A stretch of 64,000 nt of DNA from Streptomyces roseoverticillatus. GTDB lineage: Bacteria; Actinomycetota; Actinomycetes; Streptomycetales; Streptomycetaceae. Every line of letters starts with the position of its first letter. The stretch's first letter is position 1. The notes below the pieces were generated by a model that was given only the letters and a program-made list of their open reading frames with translations, ran no database searches and was not told where the DNA came from. Both the position numbers and the translations under genes were made by a program. The DNA lies in assembly GCF_000719265.1 (NCBI RefSeq), contig NZ_JOFL01000011.1, forward strand, positions 1-64,000. The letters run 5' to 3'. Shown here one piece after another: positions 38,877 to 48,371 of the stretch.

Positions 38877-40522
38877 CCACCCCCCACCTGCCGAAAGTGG
38901 CCGGAATCAATCCTCCGGTCACGCCCCCCGCGCAGACTCCGGCCCCCACATCCGCAGCCTCCTCCGCAGATCCCCTTTCCCCCGCCGCTCCCGGTACGCC
39001 GGGAACAGAAGGACCGGAGGGAGCAGAAGGATCAGGAGGCCCGGACGGAGCAGGCGCACCGGCCGGCACCGGCGCACCGGCCGACCCGTCCGACGCAGCC
39101 TCCTCCGCCCTGTGCGGGCCGCTCCTCCCCGCCCCCAACGCCCTCGTCCAGGACCGCCTCGCGGGCTGGATCTCCGACCTCTCCACGCTCCAGGACCTCA
39201 CCGAGCGGCTCACCCGCACCGCCGGCCTCGACGCCGCCCTGCACGAGGCGCTGCGGGCGGGCGCGGCGCTCGTCGGCGCCCGCCGCGGCCTGGTCACCCT
39301 GCACCCGGCCACGGGTCCCGGCCGCGAACACCCCGTCACCGTCGGCTTCGGCCTGGACCACGCGGACCTCGGCCACATCGAGACCATCCCGGAGGCCGGC
39401 CGCGCGGGCGGCGCCCGGCCCGCCGACCCGGACCCGCCGGAGACCGGCCGCCGCACCCGCCGTCCCGCCGCGCCGCACCCGGAGGCTGCCCCTCCGCAGC
39501 CCGCCTACGGCCGGCTGTTCGACGACCTCCCCCCGGCCGGCTCCCGCAGCGGCACCGCCCACCCCGACATCGCCGCCGACGAGGCCCTCGACCCCCGCCA
39601 CCGCGAGGTCGCCGCCCGCCTCGGCTACGGCGCGAGCTACGCCGTACCGCTGGAGACCGAGCACGCGGGCCGGATCGGCGCGGCCGTCTGGCTCTACGAC
39701 GAACCGGCCGAGCCCACCGAGCGGCAGCGCCACCTCGTCGGCCTCTACCGCGACCACGCCACCGAACACCTCGCCCGCCAGCTCGAACTGGCCGAGGCCC
39801 GGCAGACCGTGGCGACCCTCCGCGAGGAGCTGCTGCCGAGCCGGCTGCCGCGGACGCCGGGCATCCGGCTGGCCGTCCGGCACCGCACCGGACCGCTCGG
39901 CGGCGGCGACTGGTACGACGCGCTGCCGCTGCCCGAGGGCGCGCTCGGCCTGGCCGTGGGCGGAGTGAGTGGTTCCGGCCCGGGTGCCGTGGCTGCCATG
40001 GGACGGATGCGGGCCTCCCTCCGCGCGTACGCCGTCATGGAAGGGGAAGATCCGGTCGCGGTCCTCTCCGACCTCGAACTCCTGCTGCGGCTCACCGAGC
40101 CCTCCCGCGCCGCGACGGCGATCTTCGCGTACTGCGAGCCGCCCGACCGCAAGGTCGTCCTGGCGGGCGCGGGCCACTGCCCGCCGCTGATCATCGGTGA
40201 CCACCGCGTCGAGTTCGTCGAGACCTCGCTGTCCGCGCCGCTCGGGATGCTGGCCTGCTGGGAAGCACCCAGCGTGGAGATCGAACCGGCGCCCGGAGAA
40301 ACGCTCCTCTTCTACAGCGACGGACTGCTGCACCGCACCGGTCAGCCGATGGACCGCGCCTTCGCACGGCTGCGCACGGCCGCCGCCGGCGTCCCGAAGG
40401 CGGCGCGCAGGGACCCGGACGCCGTCGTGGAGCACGTGCTGCGCACCGTACTGCCGCAGGAGGACCACGGCGAGTGGGAGGGAAGCGAGGACGTCGTCCT
40501 GCTCGCGGCCCACTTCGACTAA
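38873..40522 (+). CDS. GAF domain PP2C/SpoIIE-type serine phosphatase
   Basis: 549 aa. A disordered Pro/Gly-rich N-terminus (about 1-75), a GAF domain (about 95-310) with a long insert, and a SpoIIE/PP2C domain (about 320-548): LREELLPSRLPRTPGIRLAVRHRTG, GGGDWYDALPL (metal-binding Asp), GAGHCPPLII and TLLFYSDGLLHRTG. VSGSGPGA replaces the common VxGHG, but SDGL is kept. Such RsbU-like phosphatases dephosphorylate STAS anti-sigma antagonists. Two RsbW-like kinases lie within 6 kb. ATG overlaps the leader-ORF stop. Confidence 0.9.
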   Translation: MTTPHLPKVAGINPPVTPPAQTPAPTSAASSADPLSPAAPGTPGTEGPEGAEGSGGPDGAGAPAGTGAPADPSDAASSALCGPLLPAPNALVQDRLAGWISDLSTLQDLTERLTRTAGLDAALHEALRAGAALVGARRGLVTLHPATGPGREHPVTVGFGLDHADLGHIETIPEAGRAGGARPADPDPPETGRRTRRPAAPHPEAAPPQPAYGRLFDDLPPAGSRSGTAHPDIAADEALDPRHREVAARLGYGASYAVPLETEHAGRIGAAVWLYDEPAEPTERQRHLVGLYRDHATEHLARQLELAEARQTVATLREELLPSRLPRTPGIRLAVRHRTGPLGGGDWYDALPLPEGALGLAVGGVSGSGPGAVAAMGRMRASLRAYAVMEGEDPVAVLSDLELLLRLTEPSRAATAIFAYCEPPDRKVVLAGAGHCPPLIIGDHRVEFVETSLSAPLGMLACWEAPSVEIEPAPGETLLFYSDGLLHRTGQPMDRAFARLRTAAAGVPKAARRDPDAVVEHVLRTVLPQEDHGEWEGSEDVVLLAAHFD

Positions 40523-40561
40523 TTTCAACTGATTCGACTAATACGGCCCACTTCGACTAAT
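40507..40561 (+). repeat. stop-codon-containing duplication at the PP2C 3' end
   Basis: GGCCCACTTCGACTAAT occurs at 40507-40523, including the TAA stop, and again at 40545-40561; a shortened copy, TTCGACTAAT, lies between them. Confidence 0.9.
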
Positions 40562-40689
40562 GCTGCGCCCCTGCGTCCGCCGTCCCCCTTTTTGCTCGGC
40601 GCCTCTCCCCTTCCTCTGATTTTCCCCACAGTTTCCTCGTATTTCGGTCGCACATACGATGGAAAGCGCCCCGTCCGAGGAGGAAAGCA

Positions 40690-42150
40690 GTGACCGAGCA
40701 GCAGCCCGCGCCCGAGAACCCCGAAGGCGACGAGCCGATCAAGCAGCGGAAGAACGGCCTCTACCCGGCCGTCTCCGACGAGCTCGCCGCCAGTATGAAG
40801 TCGGGCTGGGCCGACACCGAGCTGCACGACCTGCAGCCCGTCGCCCAGGCCGCCGAGACCGCCCGCCGCCGCGCCGGCCTCTCCGCCCGCTTCCCCGGCG
40901 AGCGCCTGGTGATCCCCGCGGGCAATCTGAAGACCCGCTCCAACGACACGGAGTACAGCTTCCGCGCGTCCACGGAGTACGTGTACCTCACCGGCGACCA
41001 GACCCAGGACGGCGTGCTCGTCCTGGAGCCGGCCGGTGCACAGGGCCACGAGGCGACCCTCTACCTGCTGCCGCGCTCGAACCGCGAGAACGGCGAGTTC
41101 TGGCTCGACGGCATGGGCGAGCTGTGGGTCGGCCGCCGGCACAGCCTCACCGAGGCCGAGCGGCTCTACGGCATGCCCTGCGGGGACGTCCGCGAGCTCG
41201 CCGACGCCCTGCGCGAGGCCACCGGCCCCGTGCGCGCCGTCCGCGGCCATGACGCGGGCATCGAGGCGGCGCTGACCGACAAGGTCACCGCCGAGCGCGA
41301 CGAGGAGCTGCGCGTCTTCGTCAGCGAGCAGCGGCTCGTGAAGGACGCCTTCGAGGTCGGCGAGCTGCAGAAGGCCGTCGACTCCACGGTGCGCGGCTTC
41401 GAGGACGTCGTGAAGGTCCTCGACAAGGCCGAGGCGACCTCCGAGCGCTACATCGAGGGCACGTTCTTCCTGCGCGCCCGCGTCGAGGGCAACGACGTCG
41501 GCTACGGCTCGATCTGCGCCGCCGGCCCGCACGCCACGACCCTGCACTGGGTGCGCAACGACGGTGCCGTCCGCTCCGGCGACCTGCTCCTGCTGGACGC
41601 GGGCGTGGAGACGAACAGCCTCTACACGGCCGACGTCACCCGCACGCTGCCGATCAACGGCACGTACACCGGGCTCCAGCGCAAGATCTACGACGCGGTG
41701 TTCGAGGCCCAGGAGGCCGGCATCGCGGCGGTGCGGCCGGGCGCCAAGTACCGCGACTTCCACGACGCCGCCCAGCGGGTCCTCGCCGAGAAGCTCGTCG
41801 AGTGGGGCCTGGTGGAGGGCCCGGTAGAGCGCGTTCTGGAGCTGGGCCTGCAGCGCCGCTGGACCCTGCACGGCACCGGCCACATGCTCGGCCTGGACGT
41901 CCACGACTGCGCGGTCGCGCGCACCGAGACGTACGTGGACGGCGTCCTGGAGCCGGGCATGGTGCTCACCGTGGAGCCCGGGCTGTACTTCCAGGCGGAC
42001 GACACGACCGTGCCCGAGGAGTACCGCGGAATCGGCGTCCGCATCGAGGACGACATCCTGGTGACCGAGGACGGCAACCGGAACCTCTCCGCCGCGCTGC
42101 CGCGGGCGGCGTCGGACGTCGAGGCGTGGATGGCGTCCCTGAAGGGCTGA
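40690..42150 (+). CDS. Xaa-Pro aminopeptidase (M24B)
   Basis: 486 aa with a PepP-like N-terminal domain (about 60-190) and an M24 pita-bread catalytic domain (about 230-480). Metal ligands: LLLDAGVE (Asp), YTADVTRT (Asp), HGTGHMLGLDVHD (His), TVEPGLYF (Glu) and IEDDILV (Glu). Removes N-terminal residues preceding proline; cytoplasmic, binuclear metal. GTG at 40690, with GAGGAGGAAA upstream; TACGAT at 40655-40660 is a likely -10. Confidence 0.95.
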   Translation: MTEQQPAPENPEGDEPIKQRKNGLYPAVSDELAASMKSGWADTELHDLQPVAQAAETARRRAGLSARFPGERLVIPAGNLKTRSNDTEYSFRASTEYVYLTGDQTQDGVLVLEPAGAQGHEATLYLLPRSNRENGEFWLDGMGELWVGRRHSLTEAERLYGMPCGDVRELADALREATGPVRAVRGHDAGIEAALTDKVTAERDEELRVFVSEQRLVKDAFEVGELQKAVDSTVRGFEDVVKVLDKAEATSERYIEGTFFLRARVEGNDVGYGSICAAGPHATTLHWVRNDGAVRSGDLLLLDAGVETNSLYTADVTRTLPINGTYTGLQRKIYDAVFEAQEAGIAAVRPGAKYRDFHDAAQRVLAEKLVEWGLVEGPVERVLELGLQRRWTLHGTGHMLGLDVHDCAVARTETYVDGVLEPGMVLTVEPGLYFQADDTTVPEEYRGIGVRIEDDILVTEDGNRNLSAALPRAASDVEAWMASLKG

Positions 42151-42247
42151 CGACGTCACTGTCCGTACGCGAGCCGTGGCCCCTGCTTCCTGCGGGGCCG
42201 CGGCTCGCTGCGTTGCTGCCTACGCGCTTCCTGCCTGTTTCCTGCAG

Positions 42248-42283
42248 GTGCTTCTCGCAGTGCTTCTTGCGGTGCTTCTTGCG
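42248..42283. repeat. 12-bp tandem repeat, three units
   Basis: GTGCTTCTCGCA, GTGCTTCTTGCG, GTGCTTCTTGCG, 100 bp after the aminopeptidase stop. Confidence 0.85.
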
Positions 42284-42363
42284 GTGGTGGGCCGGGGGCT
42301 CCTGAGCGCATCATGGCCAAAGGAAGGCGCACCCGGGGGAACCCCAGGGAGGTGTGAGGAGCC

Positions 42364-42615
42364 ATGGGCAAGTTCATGGACGTCCATCACGACATGCAGG
42401 GCATCACGGCCGACCAGCTCAAGGAAGCGCACCGCAGGGACCTGGCCATCGAGGCGGAGGAGGGCGTGCACTTCGAGCAGGCGTGGGCGGACCCGAAGTC
42501 GGGCACGGTCTACTGCCTGTCCGACGCGCCGTCGGCGGACGCGGTCAAGCGGGTCCACGCCCAGGCGGGCCATCCGGTCACGGAGGTCCACGAAGTGTCG
42601 CTGATGGTTTCCTGA
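42364..42615 (+). CDS. DUF4242 / SCO4226-type nickel-binding family protein
   Basis: 83 aa, ferredoxin-like fold. It opens MGKFMDVHHDMQGITADQL and contains GTVYCLSDAPSADAVKRVH. The SCO4226 prototype was shown to bind nickel; the His-rich start fits metal binding here. GGGAGG and GAGGAG precede the ATG. Convergent with the RsbW-like gene; GACCCGG-N9-CCGGGTC (42614-42636) at its end is a possible terminator. Confidence 0.85.
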   Translation: MGKFMDVHHDMQGITADQLKEAHRRDLAIEAEEGVHFEQAWADPKSGTVYCLSDAPSADAVKRVHAQAGHPVTEVHEVSLMVS

Positions 42616-42673
42616 CCCGGACACCGGCCCCGGGTCCCGCCGGAGCCGCCGGTTTCCCGGCCGGCGCCGAGGC

Positions 42674-43144
42674 TCACGACGCGCGGAGCAGCGCGGCGTC
42701 CTCTCTCCACTTGAGGATCTTGTCGAAGGTGACGACGGCCCCCTGCCGGCCCGGGCGGTTCCGGACGCGGACGTGGTCGGTGAGCGACTCGATGAGGAAG
42801 AGGCCCCTGCCGTGCTCGTCCTCGGCGGGGGCGAGGGGCCTGGGGGGCTGCGGGAGCCGGCTGCGGCGCTCGTGCGAGCGGGGCTGCTCCGGGAAGCCGG
42901 GGCCCGAGTCGGTGACCTCGATCCGGCAGGTGTCGCCGTCGATGAACGCCGTGACGAGGTAGCCGGTCGAGGAATCGCCGCCGTGTTCGACGGCGTTCGC
43001 GCACGCCTCGCTCAGGGCGAGCGAGAGATCATACGAAATGTCCGGGTCGACGCCGACCGTCTCCATGGCGCCCACGAGCAACCGCCGCGCGAGCGGAACG
43101 CTCGCGGCCTCGCGCCGCAGATGGAGTGACCACCAAATGCTCAT
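42674..43144 (-). CDS. RsbW/SpoIIAB-like ATP-binding protein
   Basis: 156 aa HATPase_c protein. LSEACANAVEHGG is the N box, VTDSGPGFPEQP the G1 region and GRGLFLIESLTDHV the G2 loop. It opens MSIWWSLHLRREAASVPLAR, a frequent start of Streptomyces anti-sigma-like kinases. ATG at 43144, with AGGAGG seven bases upstream. A second such kinase is at 33722 and a PP2C phosphatase at 38873; whether they share a pathway is inference. Confidence 0.9.
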   Translation of the reverse strand: MSIWWSLHLRREAASVPLARRLLVGAMETVGVDPDISYDLSLALSEACANAVEHGGDSSTGYLVTAFIDGDTCRIEVTDSGPGFPEQPRSHERRSRLPQPPRPLAPAEDEHGRGLFLIESLTDHVRVRNRPGRQGAVVTFDKILKWREDAALLRAS

Positions 43145-43366
43145 GCTCAGCCTCCTGGCCGCGGCTCGACATACCGATACGTATAGCCAGCGCTGACACC
43201 CCGTAAGCCTCCCGAGTGTGTGAGACCGCTCATTCGGACGACGCGCCCGGCGGATGCATCGGTGTATGGCGGCGTACGGGAGTGCGCCGGTGCGCCCCCT
43301 CCGGGCGGAGATCGAGCGCCCCCTGCCGTAGGGGAGGAGTAAGCCCGGTGGGATGATGGCGCAGCC
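43145..43366. other. divergent intergenic region
   Basis: Contains TATACGTATCGGTAT-like A/T-rich DNA near 43180 (minus-strand -10 for the RsbW-like gene) and the promoter of the membrane protein gene. Confidence 0.4.
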
Positions 43367-44188
43367 ATGTCTCACCCCGTCGGGCGTGTCGGCGCCGATC
43401 TGCGACTGATCCGGGCCGCGGTGTTCACCGCGGTCTGCGTTCTGCTGTCCGCGGGCGGGCATGTACTGGCATCCTGTGCGCGGGTGCCGCTGTGGACCCT
43501 CGCGGCCGGATTCCTGGCCGTGCTCGCCGTGGCCGTGCCGGTGGCGGGGCGGGAGCGCTCGCTGCCGTCGATCGCCACCGGCCTGGCAGCCGGTCAGCTC
43601 GCGCTGCACACGCTCTTCGCCCTCGGCCAGCAGAACGCCGGCATGGCGCCGCGGCAGACGGCCGGCGAAGGCCGGATGATCGACTTCGCCGCGAAGCTGG
43701 TCTGCAACCAGCCGCAGATGATGTCCGCCTCCGCCGCCCGCCAGGTGATCACCGACGCCGGTCTCGACCCGGCCGTTCACCCCCTGCAGGCGGGCGCCGC
43801 GGCCACGGCCGCCGGCCCGGCCACGGGGATGCACGGCGGCATGTCCTCCGGCTCCCTGCTCGACGCGCTCCCCCTCTCGCTGCCGATGCTCCTCGGCCAC
43901 CTCCTCGCGGCGCTGGCCGCGGGCTGGCTGCTGCGCCGCGGCGAAGTGGCGCTGTGGCGGGTGGTCGCGCTCTCGGAGCAGTCGGCGCGCGAGGTCGCGG
44001 AGACCGCGCTCGTCCAGGCCCTGCGCACCGCCTTCGCGCTCGCCGGCGCCCTGCACGAGCTGTCCGCCGGGAAGCCGGCGGCCGCCCTCGCTCGTACGGA
44101 CGCGGCCGAGGAGCGCCCCGCGGCGGAGCCTGCGCTCCAGCACTCCGTGATCAGGCGGGGCCCGCCGGTTCTCGCCCTCGCGGCCTGA
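43367..44188 (+). CDS. integral membrane protein preceding the copper cluster
   Basis: 273 aa with about five TM segments (e.g. LWTLAAGFLAVLAVAVPVAG, LPMLLGHLLAALAAGWLL). A Met/His-containing loop (CNQPQMMSASAARQ, MHGGMSSGS) might contact copper. The C-terminal cytoplasmic region is Ala/Glu-rich. Not a named family to me; its constant place before ycnI-type genes suggests a role in metal handling, but this is inference. ATG at 43367. Confidence 0.75.
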   Translation: MSHPVGRVGADLRLIRAAVFTAVCVLLSAGGHVLASCARVPLWTLAAGFLAVLAVAVPVAGRERSLPSIATGLAAGQLALHTLFALGQQNAGMAPRQTAGEGRMIDFAAKLVCNQPQMMSASAARQVITDAGLDPAVHPLQAGAAATAAGPATGMHGGMSSGSLLDALPLSLPMLLGHLLAALAAGWLLRRGEVALWRVVALSEQSAREVAETALVQALRTAFALAGALHELSAGKPAAALARTDAAEERPAAEPALQHSVIRRGPPVLALAA

Positions 44189-44412
44189 CGACGTACCACC
44201 GCCGTATCTCCGGCGTCCCCGACGTTCCCTTCCCCCCGGCCGATGAGCGCCCCGGTTCCCCGAGCGCGCTCGCGTACGGCTGCGCCTGCCTGCGTTCCGG
44301 CAGACCGGGCAGGGAGACATCCCGGGCAGGAGGGCGGTCGCACCGTCGTCGTCACTACCGCACGCGTGCCACCCCTCCCCTCTTGATCCCCTCCTGCCCC
44401 TGGAGTGTCCCC

Positions 44413-45162
44413 GTGAACGCCAAGTCCGCTCGCCTGCGCCGCCTCCCCGTCATCGGCGCCGTCGCCGCCGGCGCCGTCCTGCTGCTCGCCGGCCCCGCCT
44501 CCGCGCACGTCGGCGTGCAGCCCGGCACCGCCGAGAAGGGCGGCTACAGCACCATCGCCTTCAAGGTGCCGAACGAGAAGGACAACGCCTCGACCGTGAA
44601 GCTCGAGGTCACCCTCGACCCCAAGCACCCGCTCGCCTCGGTCATGCCCCAGCCGGTCCCCGGCTGGGAGGTGAAGGTCGAGAAGGCCAAGCTGGACAAG
44701 CCGCTGCAGATGCACGGCAAGACCATCGACGAGGCCGTCAGCAAGATCACCTGGACCGGCGGCAAGATCGAGCCGGGCCAGTTCCAGCAGTTCCCGCTGT
44801 CCGTCGGCAAGCTGCCCGACGATGCCGACGAGCTGGTCTTCAAGGCGCTCCAGACGTACTCCGACGACGACGTCGTCCGCTGGATCGACCCGTCCAAGCC
44901 GGGCGGCGCCGAGGCCGAGCACCCGGCTCCCACGCTGAAGCTCGTCGCCAAGGGCGCCTCCGCAGGCAAGGGCGGCGACGACCACGACGGCAAGACCGGC
45001 GGCAAGAGCGCCGACGGCAAGGCCGAGAACGCGTCCGCCACGTCGGACGAGGGTGACGGCGGCAGCGACACCACCGCCCGCGTCCTCGGCGTCGTCGGCA
45101 TCGTCGTCGGCGCGGCGGGCGTGGCCTTCGGCCTGATCGCCGGTCGCCGCCGCTCGGCCTGA
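44413..45162 (+). CDS. YcnI-family (DUF1775) copper-binding protein
   Basis: 249 aa. GTG at 44413. The signal peptide ends ASA, leaving the mature N-terminus HVGVQPG; in YcnI this His forms a mono-histidine brace for Cu(II). The DUF1775 domain contains FKVPNEKDNASTVKLEV and ITWTGGKIEPGQF. A Gly/Lys/Asp linker and a C-terminal TM helix (LGVVGIVVGAAGVAFGLIAG) anchor it. First gene of the copper relay. Confidence 0.92.
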   Translation: MNAKSARLRRLPVIGAVAAGAVLLLAGPASAHVGVQPGTAEKGGYSTIAFKVPNEKDNASTVKLEVTLDPKHPLASVMPQPVPGWEVKVEKAKLDKPLQMHGKTIDEAVSKITWTGGKIEPGQFQQFPLSVGKLPDDADELVFKALQTYSDDDVVRWIDPSKPGGAEAEHPAPTLKLVAKGASAGKGGDDHDGKTGGKSADGKAENASATSDEGDGGSDTTARVLGVVGIVVGAAGVAFGLIAGRRRSA

Positions 45163-45253
45163 CGCACGGCCACCCGGCGCACGGCCGCCTGACGTACGGC
45201 CGCCCTACGTACGGACCGGCCGGGGCGCGGGCCCGCCTCCGGGCGAGGCCCGC
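45157..45253 (+). repeat. degenerate repeats over the ycnI stop, then a hairpin
   Basis: GCCTGACGCACGGCC, with diverged copies (CGGCGCACGGCC, GCCTGACGTACGGCC, CCTACGTACGG), starts at the stop codon. GCGGGCC-N13-GGCCCGC (45227-45253) follows and may attenuate transcription into sco. Confidence 0.6.
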
Positions 45254-45296
45254 ACCCCGCCCCGCACCACCGACCCACCCCCTGGAGAAGAGCTCC

Positions 45297-45950
45297 ATGC
45301 GCACCAGAATCCTGGGCGCGGCCCTGGCCACGGCCGCCGCTCTCACGCTGACCGCCTGCGGCGGCGGCTCGGACGACGGCGGCGACAAGCCCGTCGCCGA
45401 CGTCTCCGCCACGCCCAAGAAGGCCGCGATCACCCTGGACAGTCCGAAGGCCAAGCCGGACCTGGTCCTCACCGACACGAACGAGAAGAAGTACGAGCTG
45501 GTCAACGAGACCAAGGGGCGGCCGCTCCTGCTCTACTTCGGCTACACCTACTGCCCCGACGTCTGCTCCACCGTCGTCGCCGACATCGCCGCGGCCGAGA
45601 AGAGCCTGCCGAAGGAGGACCGGGAGAAGCTCCAGGTCGTCTTCGTCACCACCGACCCGGAGCGCGACACGCCCAAGCGGATGCGCGAGTGGCTGGACGC
45701 CCAGGGCGGCCAGGACATAGTCGGGCTCACCGGCGACTTCGACACCATCCAGGCGGCGGCGAAGGGCATCGGCATCTTCGTGGAGAAGCCGAAGAAGGAG
45801 AAGGACGGCTCCATCACCGTCAGCCACGGGGCCGAGGTCGTCGGCTTCTCGCCGAAGGACGACGGCGGCCACTGGATATACACGACCGAAACCACCAAGG
45901 ACCAGTACTCCAAGGATCTCCCGAAGATCATCAAGGGGGAGAACCCGTAA
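45297..45950 (+). CDS. sco: Sco1/SenC-family copper chaperone lipoprotein
   Basis: 217 aa. Lipobox LTAC (about 16-19). Thioredoxin-fold domain with the copper-binding CxxxC (GYTYCPDVCST) and the distal His (TVSHGAEV). In S. lividans the homologous Sco receives copper outside the cell and passes it to GlxA or cytochrome oxidase. ATG at 45297. The stop TAA overlaps the next ATG by one base. Confidence 0.94.
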   Translation: MRTRILGAALATAAALTLTACGGGSDDGGDKPVADVSATPKKAAITLDSPKAKPDLVLTDTNEKKYELVNETKGRPLLLYFGYTYCPDVCSTVVADIAAAEKSLPKEDREKLQVVFVTTDPERDTPKRMREWLDAQGGQDIVGLTGDFDTIQAAAKGIGIFVEKPKKEKDGSITVSHGAEVVGFSPKDDGGHWIYTTETTKDQYSKDLPKIIKGENP

Positions 45951-46426
45951 TGCGCAAGACCACCGCCGCCACCGCCGCCGCCCTGCCGCTCGTCCTCGCC
46001 GGAGGGCTCCTGCTGCTCACCGGCTGCCAGTCCGAGAAGGACGCCCTGGCCTCGGACAAGCCCGAGCTGTCCGTCAGCGGCGCCTACCTGCCGCAGCCCG
46101 CGATGACCGACATGGCCGCGGCCTACCTCACCGTCACCAACGACGGCGGCAAGGCCGACCGGCTCACCAAGGTCACCAGCCCGCTCTCCGGCGACATCAC
46201 CATGCACACCACCGAGGGCTCGCAGATGAAGCACGCGACCTCGCTCGACGTGCCGGCCAAGGGCGAGCTGAAGCTCACCCGCGGCGGCACGCACCTGATG
46301 CTCGGCAAGCTCGGCCACAAGCCGGACGTCGGCGAGAAGATCGAGTTCACGCTGCACTTCGCCACCGCCGGGCCGGTCAAGGTCCAGGTGCCCGTGGAGT
46401 CCACGACGTTCCGTCCCAAGGACTGA
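45950..46426 (+). CDS. PCu(A)C copper chaperone lipoprotein (ECuC-like)
   Basis: 158 aa. Lipobox LTGC, then the PCuAC domain with the Cu(I) motif MHTTEGSQMKH ... GGTHLML (His, Met, His, Met ligands). Matches the extracytoplasmic copper chaperone that hands Cu(I) to Sco in S. lividans. TAATG overlap with sco ensures coupling. Confidence 0.93.
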   Translation: MRKTTAATAAALPLVLAGGLLLLTGCQSEKDALASDKPELSVSGAYLPQPAMTDMAAAYLTVTNDGGKADRLTKVTSPLSGDITMHTTEGSQMKHATSLDVPAKGELKLTRGGTHLMLGKLGHKPDVGEKIEFTLHFATAGPVKVQVPVESTTFRPKD

Positions 46427-46450
46427 CGAAGGACTGACGAAGGACTGACG
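46418..46450 (+). repeat. 11-bp tandem repeat (x3) containing the PCuAC stop codon
   Basis: AAGGACTGACG at 46418-46428, 46429-46439 and 46440-46450, perfect; the first holds the TGA stop. Confidence 0.95.
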
Positions 46451-46454
46451 TGCG

Positions 46455-48371
46455 ATGAAGACCCTGACCGCCGGGCGGCTGCTGCCGGTCCTCGGCACGC
46501 TGCTCGCCGCGCTGCTGTGCGCGCTCGGGCCCGGCGCGGGCAGCGCCTCGGCACACGCCGCGCTGACCTCGACCGACCCGGCCTCCGGCTCCGTGGTGCC
46601 GACCGCGCCCCGGCAGGTGAAGCTCACCTTCTCCGAAGGCGTCCTGCTGAGCGCGGACTCGGTGCGGGTCCTCGATCCGCAGGGCAAGCGCGTCGACGAG
46701 GGCAGGCCCGCCCACGTCGACGGCAAGTCCGGCACGGCCGCCGTCGGGCTCGCCGGCGGGATCGCCGACGGCACTTACACGGTGGCCTGGCAGGCCGTCT
46801 CCGCGGACAGCCACCCGGTGGCCGGGGCCTTCACCTTCTCCATAGGCGCGCCGTCGAAGACGGCGGCCAAAGTGACGACCGCCAAGGCTGACCCGGTCGT
46901 CGACGCGCTCTACACCACCGGCCGGTACGCGGCTTATGCCGGCTACCTCCTGCTCGTCGGCGGCTGCGTCTTCGCGGGCGCGTGCCGCTCCTGCCGGCCC
47001 GTGCAGCGGATCGCGGTCGGCGGCTGGATCACCCTCTTCGCCGCGACGTCGGTGCTCCTGCTGCTGCGCGGCCCCTACACCAGTAGCAAGGGCATCGGCT
47101 CGTCCTTCGACCTCACCCTCCTCGGTGACGTGCTGGCCACCAAACCGGGCGCGGCACTGCTGTCGCGCCTGCTGCTGCTGAGTGCCGCGGCGGTGTTCCT
47201 GGCCGTGCTGTTCGGTTCGTACGCCCGCGAGGACGGCGACCGCACCCGCATGGAGCGCCGCGACGTCGCCTACGGGCTCGCGATCGGCGGCACCGTCGTC
47301 GCCGTCGGGCTCGCGGCGACCTGGGCGATGGCCGAGCACGCCTCGGCGGGCCTCCAGCCGTGGCTCGCCATGCCGGTCGACGTCCTGCACCTGCTGGGCG
47401 TCGCGGTGTGGCTCGGCGGCCTCGCCGCGCTGCTCGCCGCGCTGTGGTCGGGAGAGCCCGTACGCCGCGCGGAGGCGCAGCGCTTCTCCCGGCTCGCCTT
47501 CGCCTCGGTGTGCGTCCTGGTGGCAACGGGCCTCTACCAGTCCTGGCGCCAGGTCGGCTCGTGGGACGCGCTCACCGGTACGGAGTACGGCCGCTGGCTC
47601 CTCCTCAAGGTCGCGCTCGTGGCGGGCATGGTCGGCCTCGCCTCCTTCTCGCGGCGCTGGACGGGCCGTCTCACCGACGGCCATCCGGTACCGAAGAAGC
47701 AGGTCCCGGCGGTCAGGACGGTTCAGGCGGCCACGGGAGCGGCCAAGGCGGCGAGGCCGTCCCGCAAGGACAAGGACGCCTCCCCCGAGCGGGCCGCCCA
47801 GCTCGCACGCCAGCGCGAGGCCCTGGAGAAGGCCGCCGGGCGCCGGCAGCGCGACGCCGACGAGGGCCGCAGCGGACTGCGCCGCGCCGTCCTGGCCGAG
47901 GCCGGGGTCGCCGTTGTCCTGCTCGCCGTCACCACCCTGCTCACCGGCACCCAGCCGGGCCGGGCCGAGACCGAACAGCGCCAATCGGCGGCATCCGGCG
48001 GAGCCCGCGCCACGGCTCCGGCCGCCTCGGGCCCGGCCGAGACCCGGATCCCGTACGACACGGGTGGCACGAACGGGCGAGGCACGGCCCTCATACGTAT
48101 CGACCCGGCCCGCTCGGGCAACAACTCCATCGACGTCTCCGTGACCGATCCGGCCGGCAAGGCCGTGGACGTACCGGAGCTGGAGGTGTCCTTCACCGAG
48201 AAGCAGAAGAACATCGGCCCGCTGCGCACGGCCCTCAAGCGCACGTCCGCCGGCCGCTGGCAGGCCAGCGGCTTCCAGCTGCCCATGGCCGGCACGTGGC
48301 AGCTCACCCTGACCGTACGGACCTCCGACATCGACCAGATCACGGAGATCAGGAACGTGAAGATCAACTGA
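46455..48371 (+). CDS. CopC-CopD (YcnJ-like) copper transport protein
   Basis: 638 aa. The signal peptide ends SASA; the mature CopC domain starts HAALTSTDPASGS (N-terminal His ligand) and includes ADSHPVAGAF. Eight TM helices form the CopD domain (about 150-410), then a Lys/Ala/Arg-rich loop, a ninth TM (AVLAEAGVAVVLLAVTTLL) and a C-terminal YtkA/CopC-like extracellular domain. Imports or relays copper across the membrane. TGATG overlap with the peroxidase gene. Confidence 0.93.
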   Translation: MKTLTAGRLLPVLGTLLAALLCALGPGAGSASAHAALTSTDPASGSVVPTAPRQVKLTFSEGVLLSADSVRVLDPQGKRVDEGRPAHVDGKSGTAAVGLAGGIADGTYTVAWQAVSADSHPVAGAFTFSIGAPSKTAAKVTTAKADPVVDALYTTGRYAAYAGYLLLVGGCVFAGACRSCRPVQRIAVGGWITLFAATSVLLLLRGPYTSSKGIGSSFDLTLLGDVLATKPGAALLSRLLLLSAAAVFLAVLFGSYAREDGDRTRMERRDVAYGLAIGGTVVAVGLAATWAMAEHASAGLQPWLAMPVDVLHLLGVAVWLGGLAALLAALWSGEPVRRAEAQRFSRLAFASVCVLVATGLYQSWRQVGSWDALTGTEYGRWLLLKVALVAGMVGLASFSRRWTGRLTDGHPVPKKQVPAVRTVQAATGAAKAARPSRKDKDASPERAAQLARQREALEKAAGRRQRDADEGRSGLRRAVLAEAGVAVVLLAVTTLLTGTQPGRAETEQRQSAASGGARATAPAASGPAETRIPYDTGGTNGRGTALIRIDPARSGNNSIDVSVTDPAGKAVDVPELEVSFTEKQKNIGPLRTALKRTSAGRWQASGFQLPMAGTWQLTLTVRTSDIDQITEIRNVKIN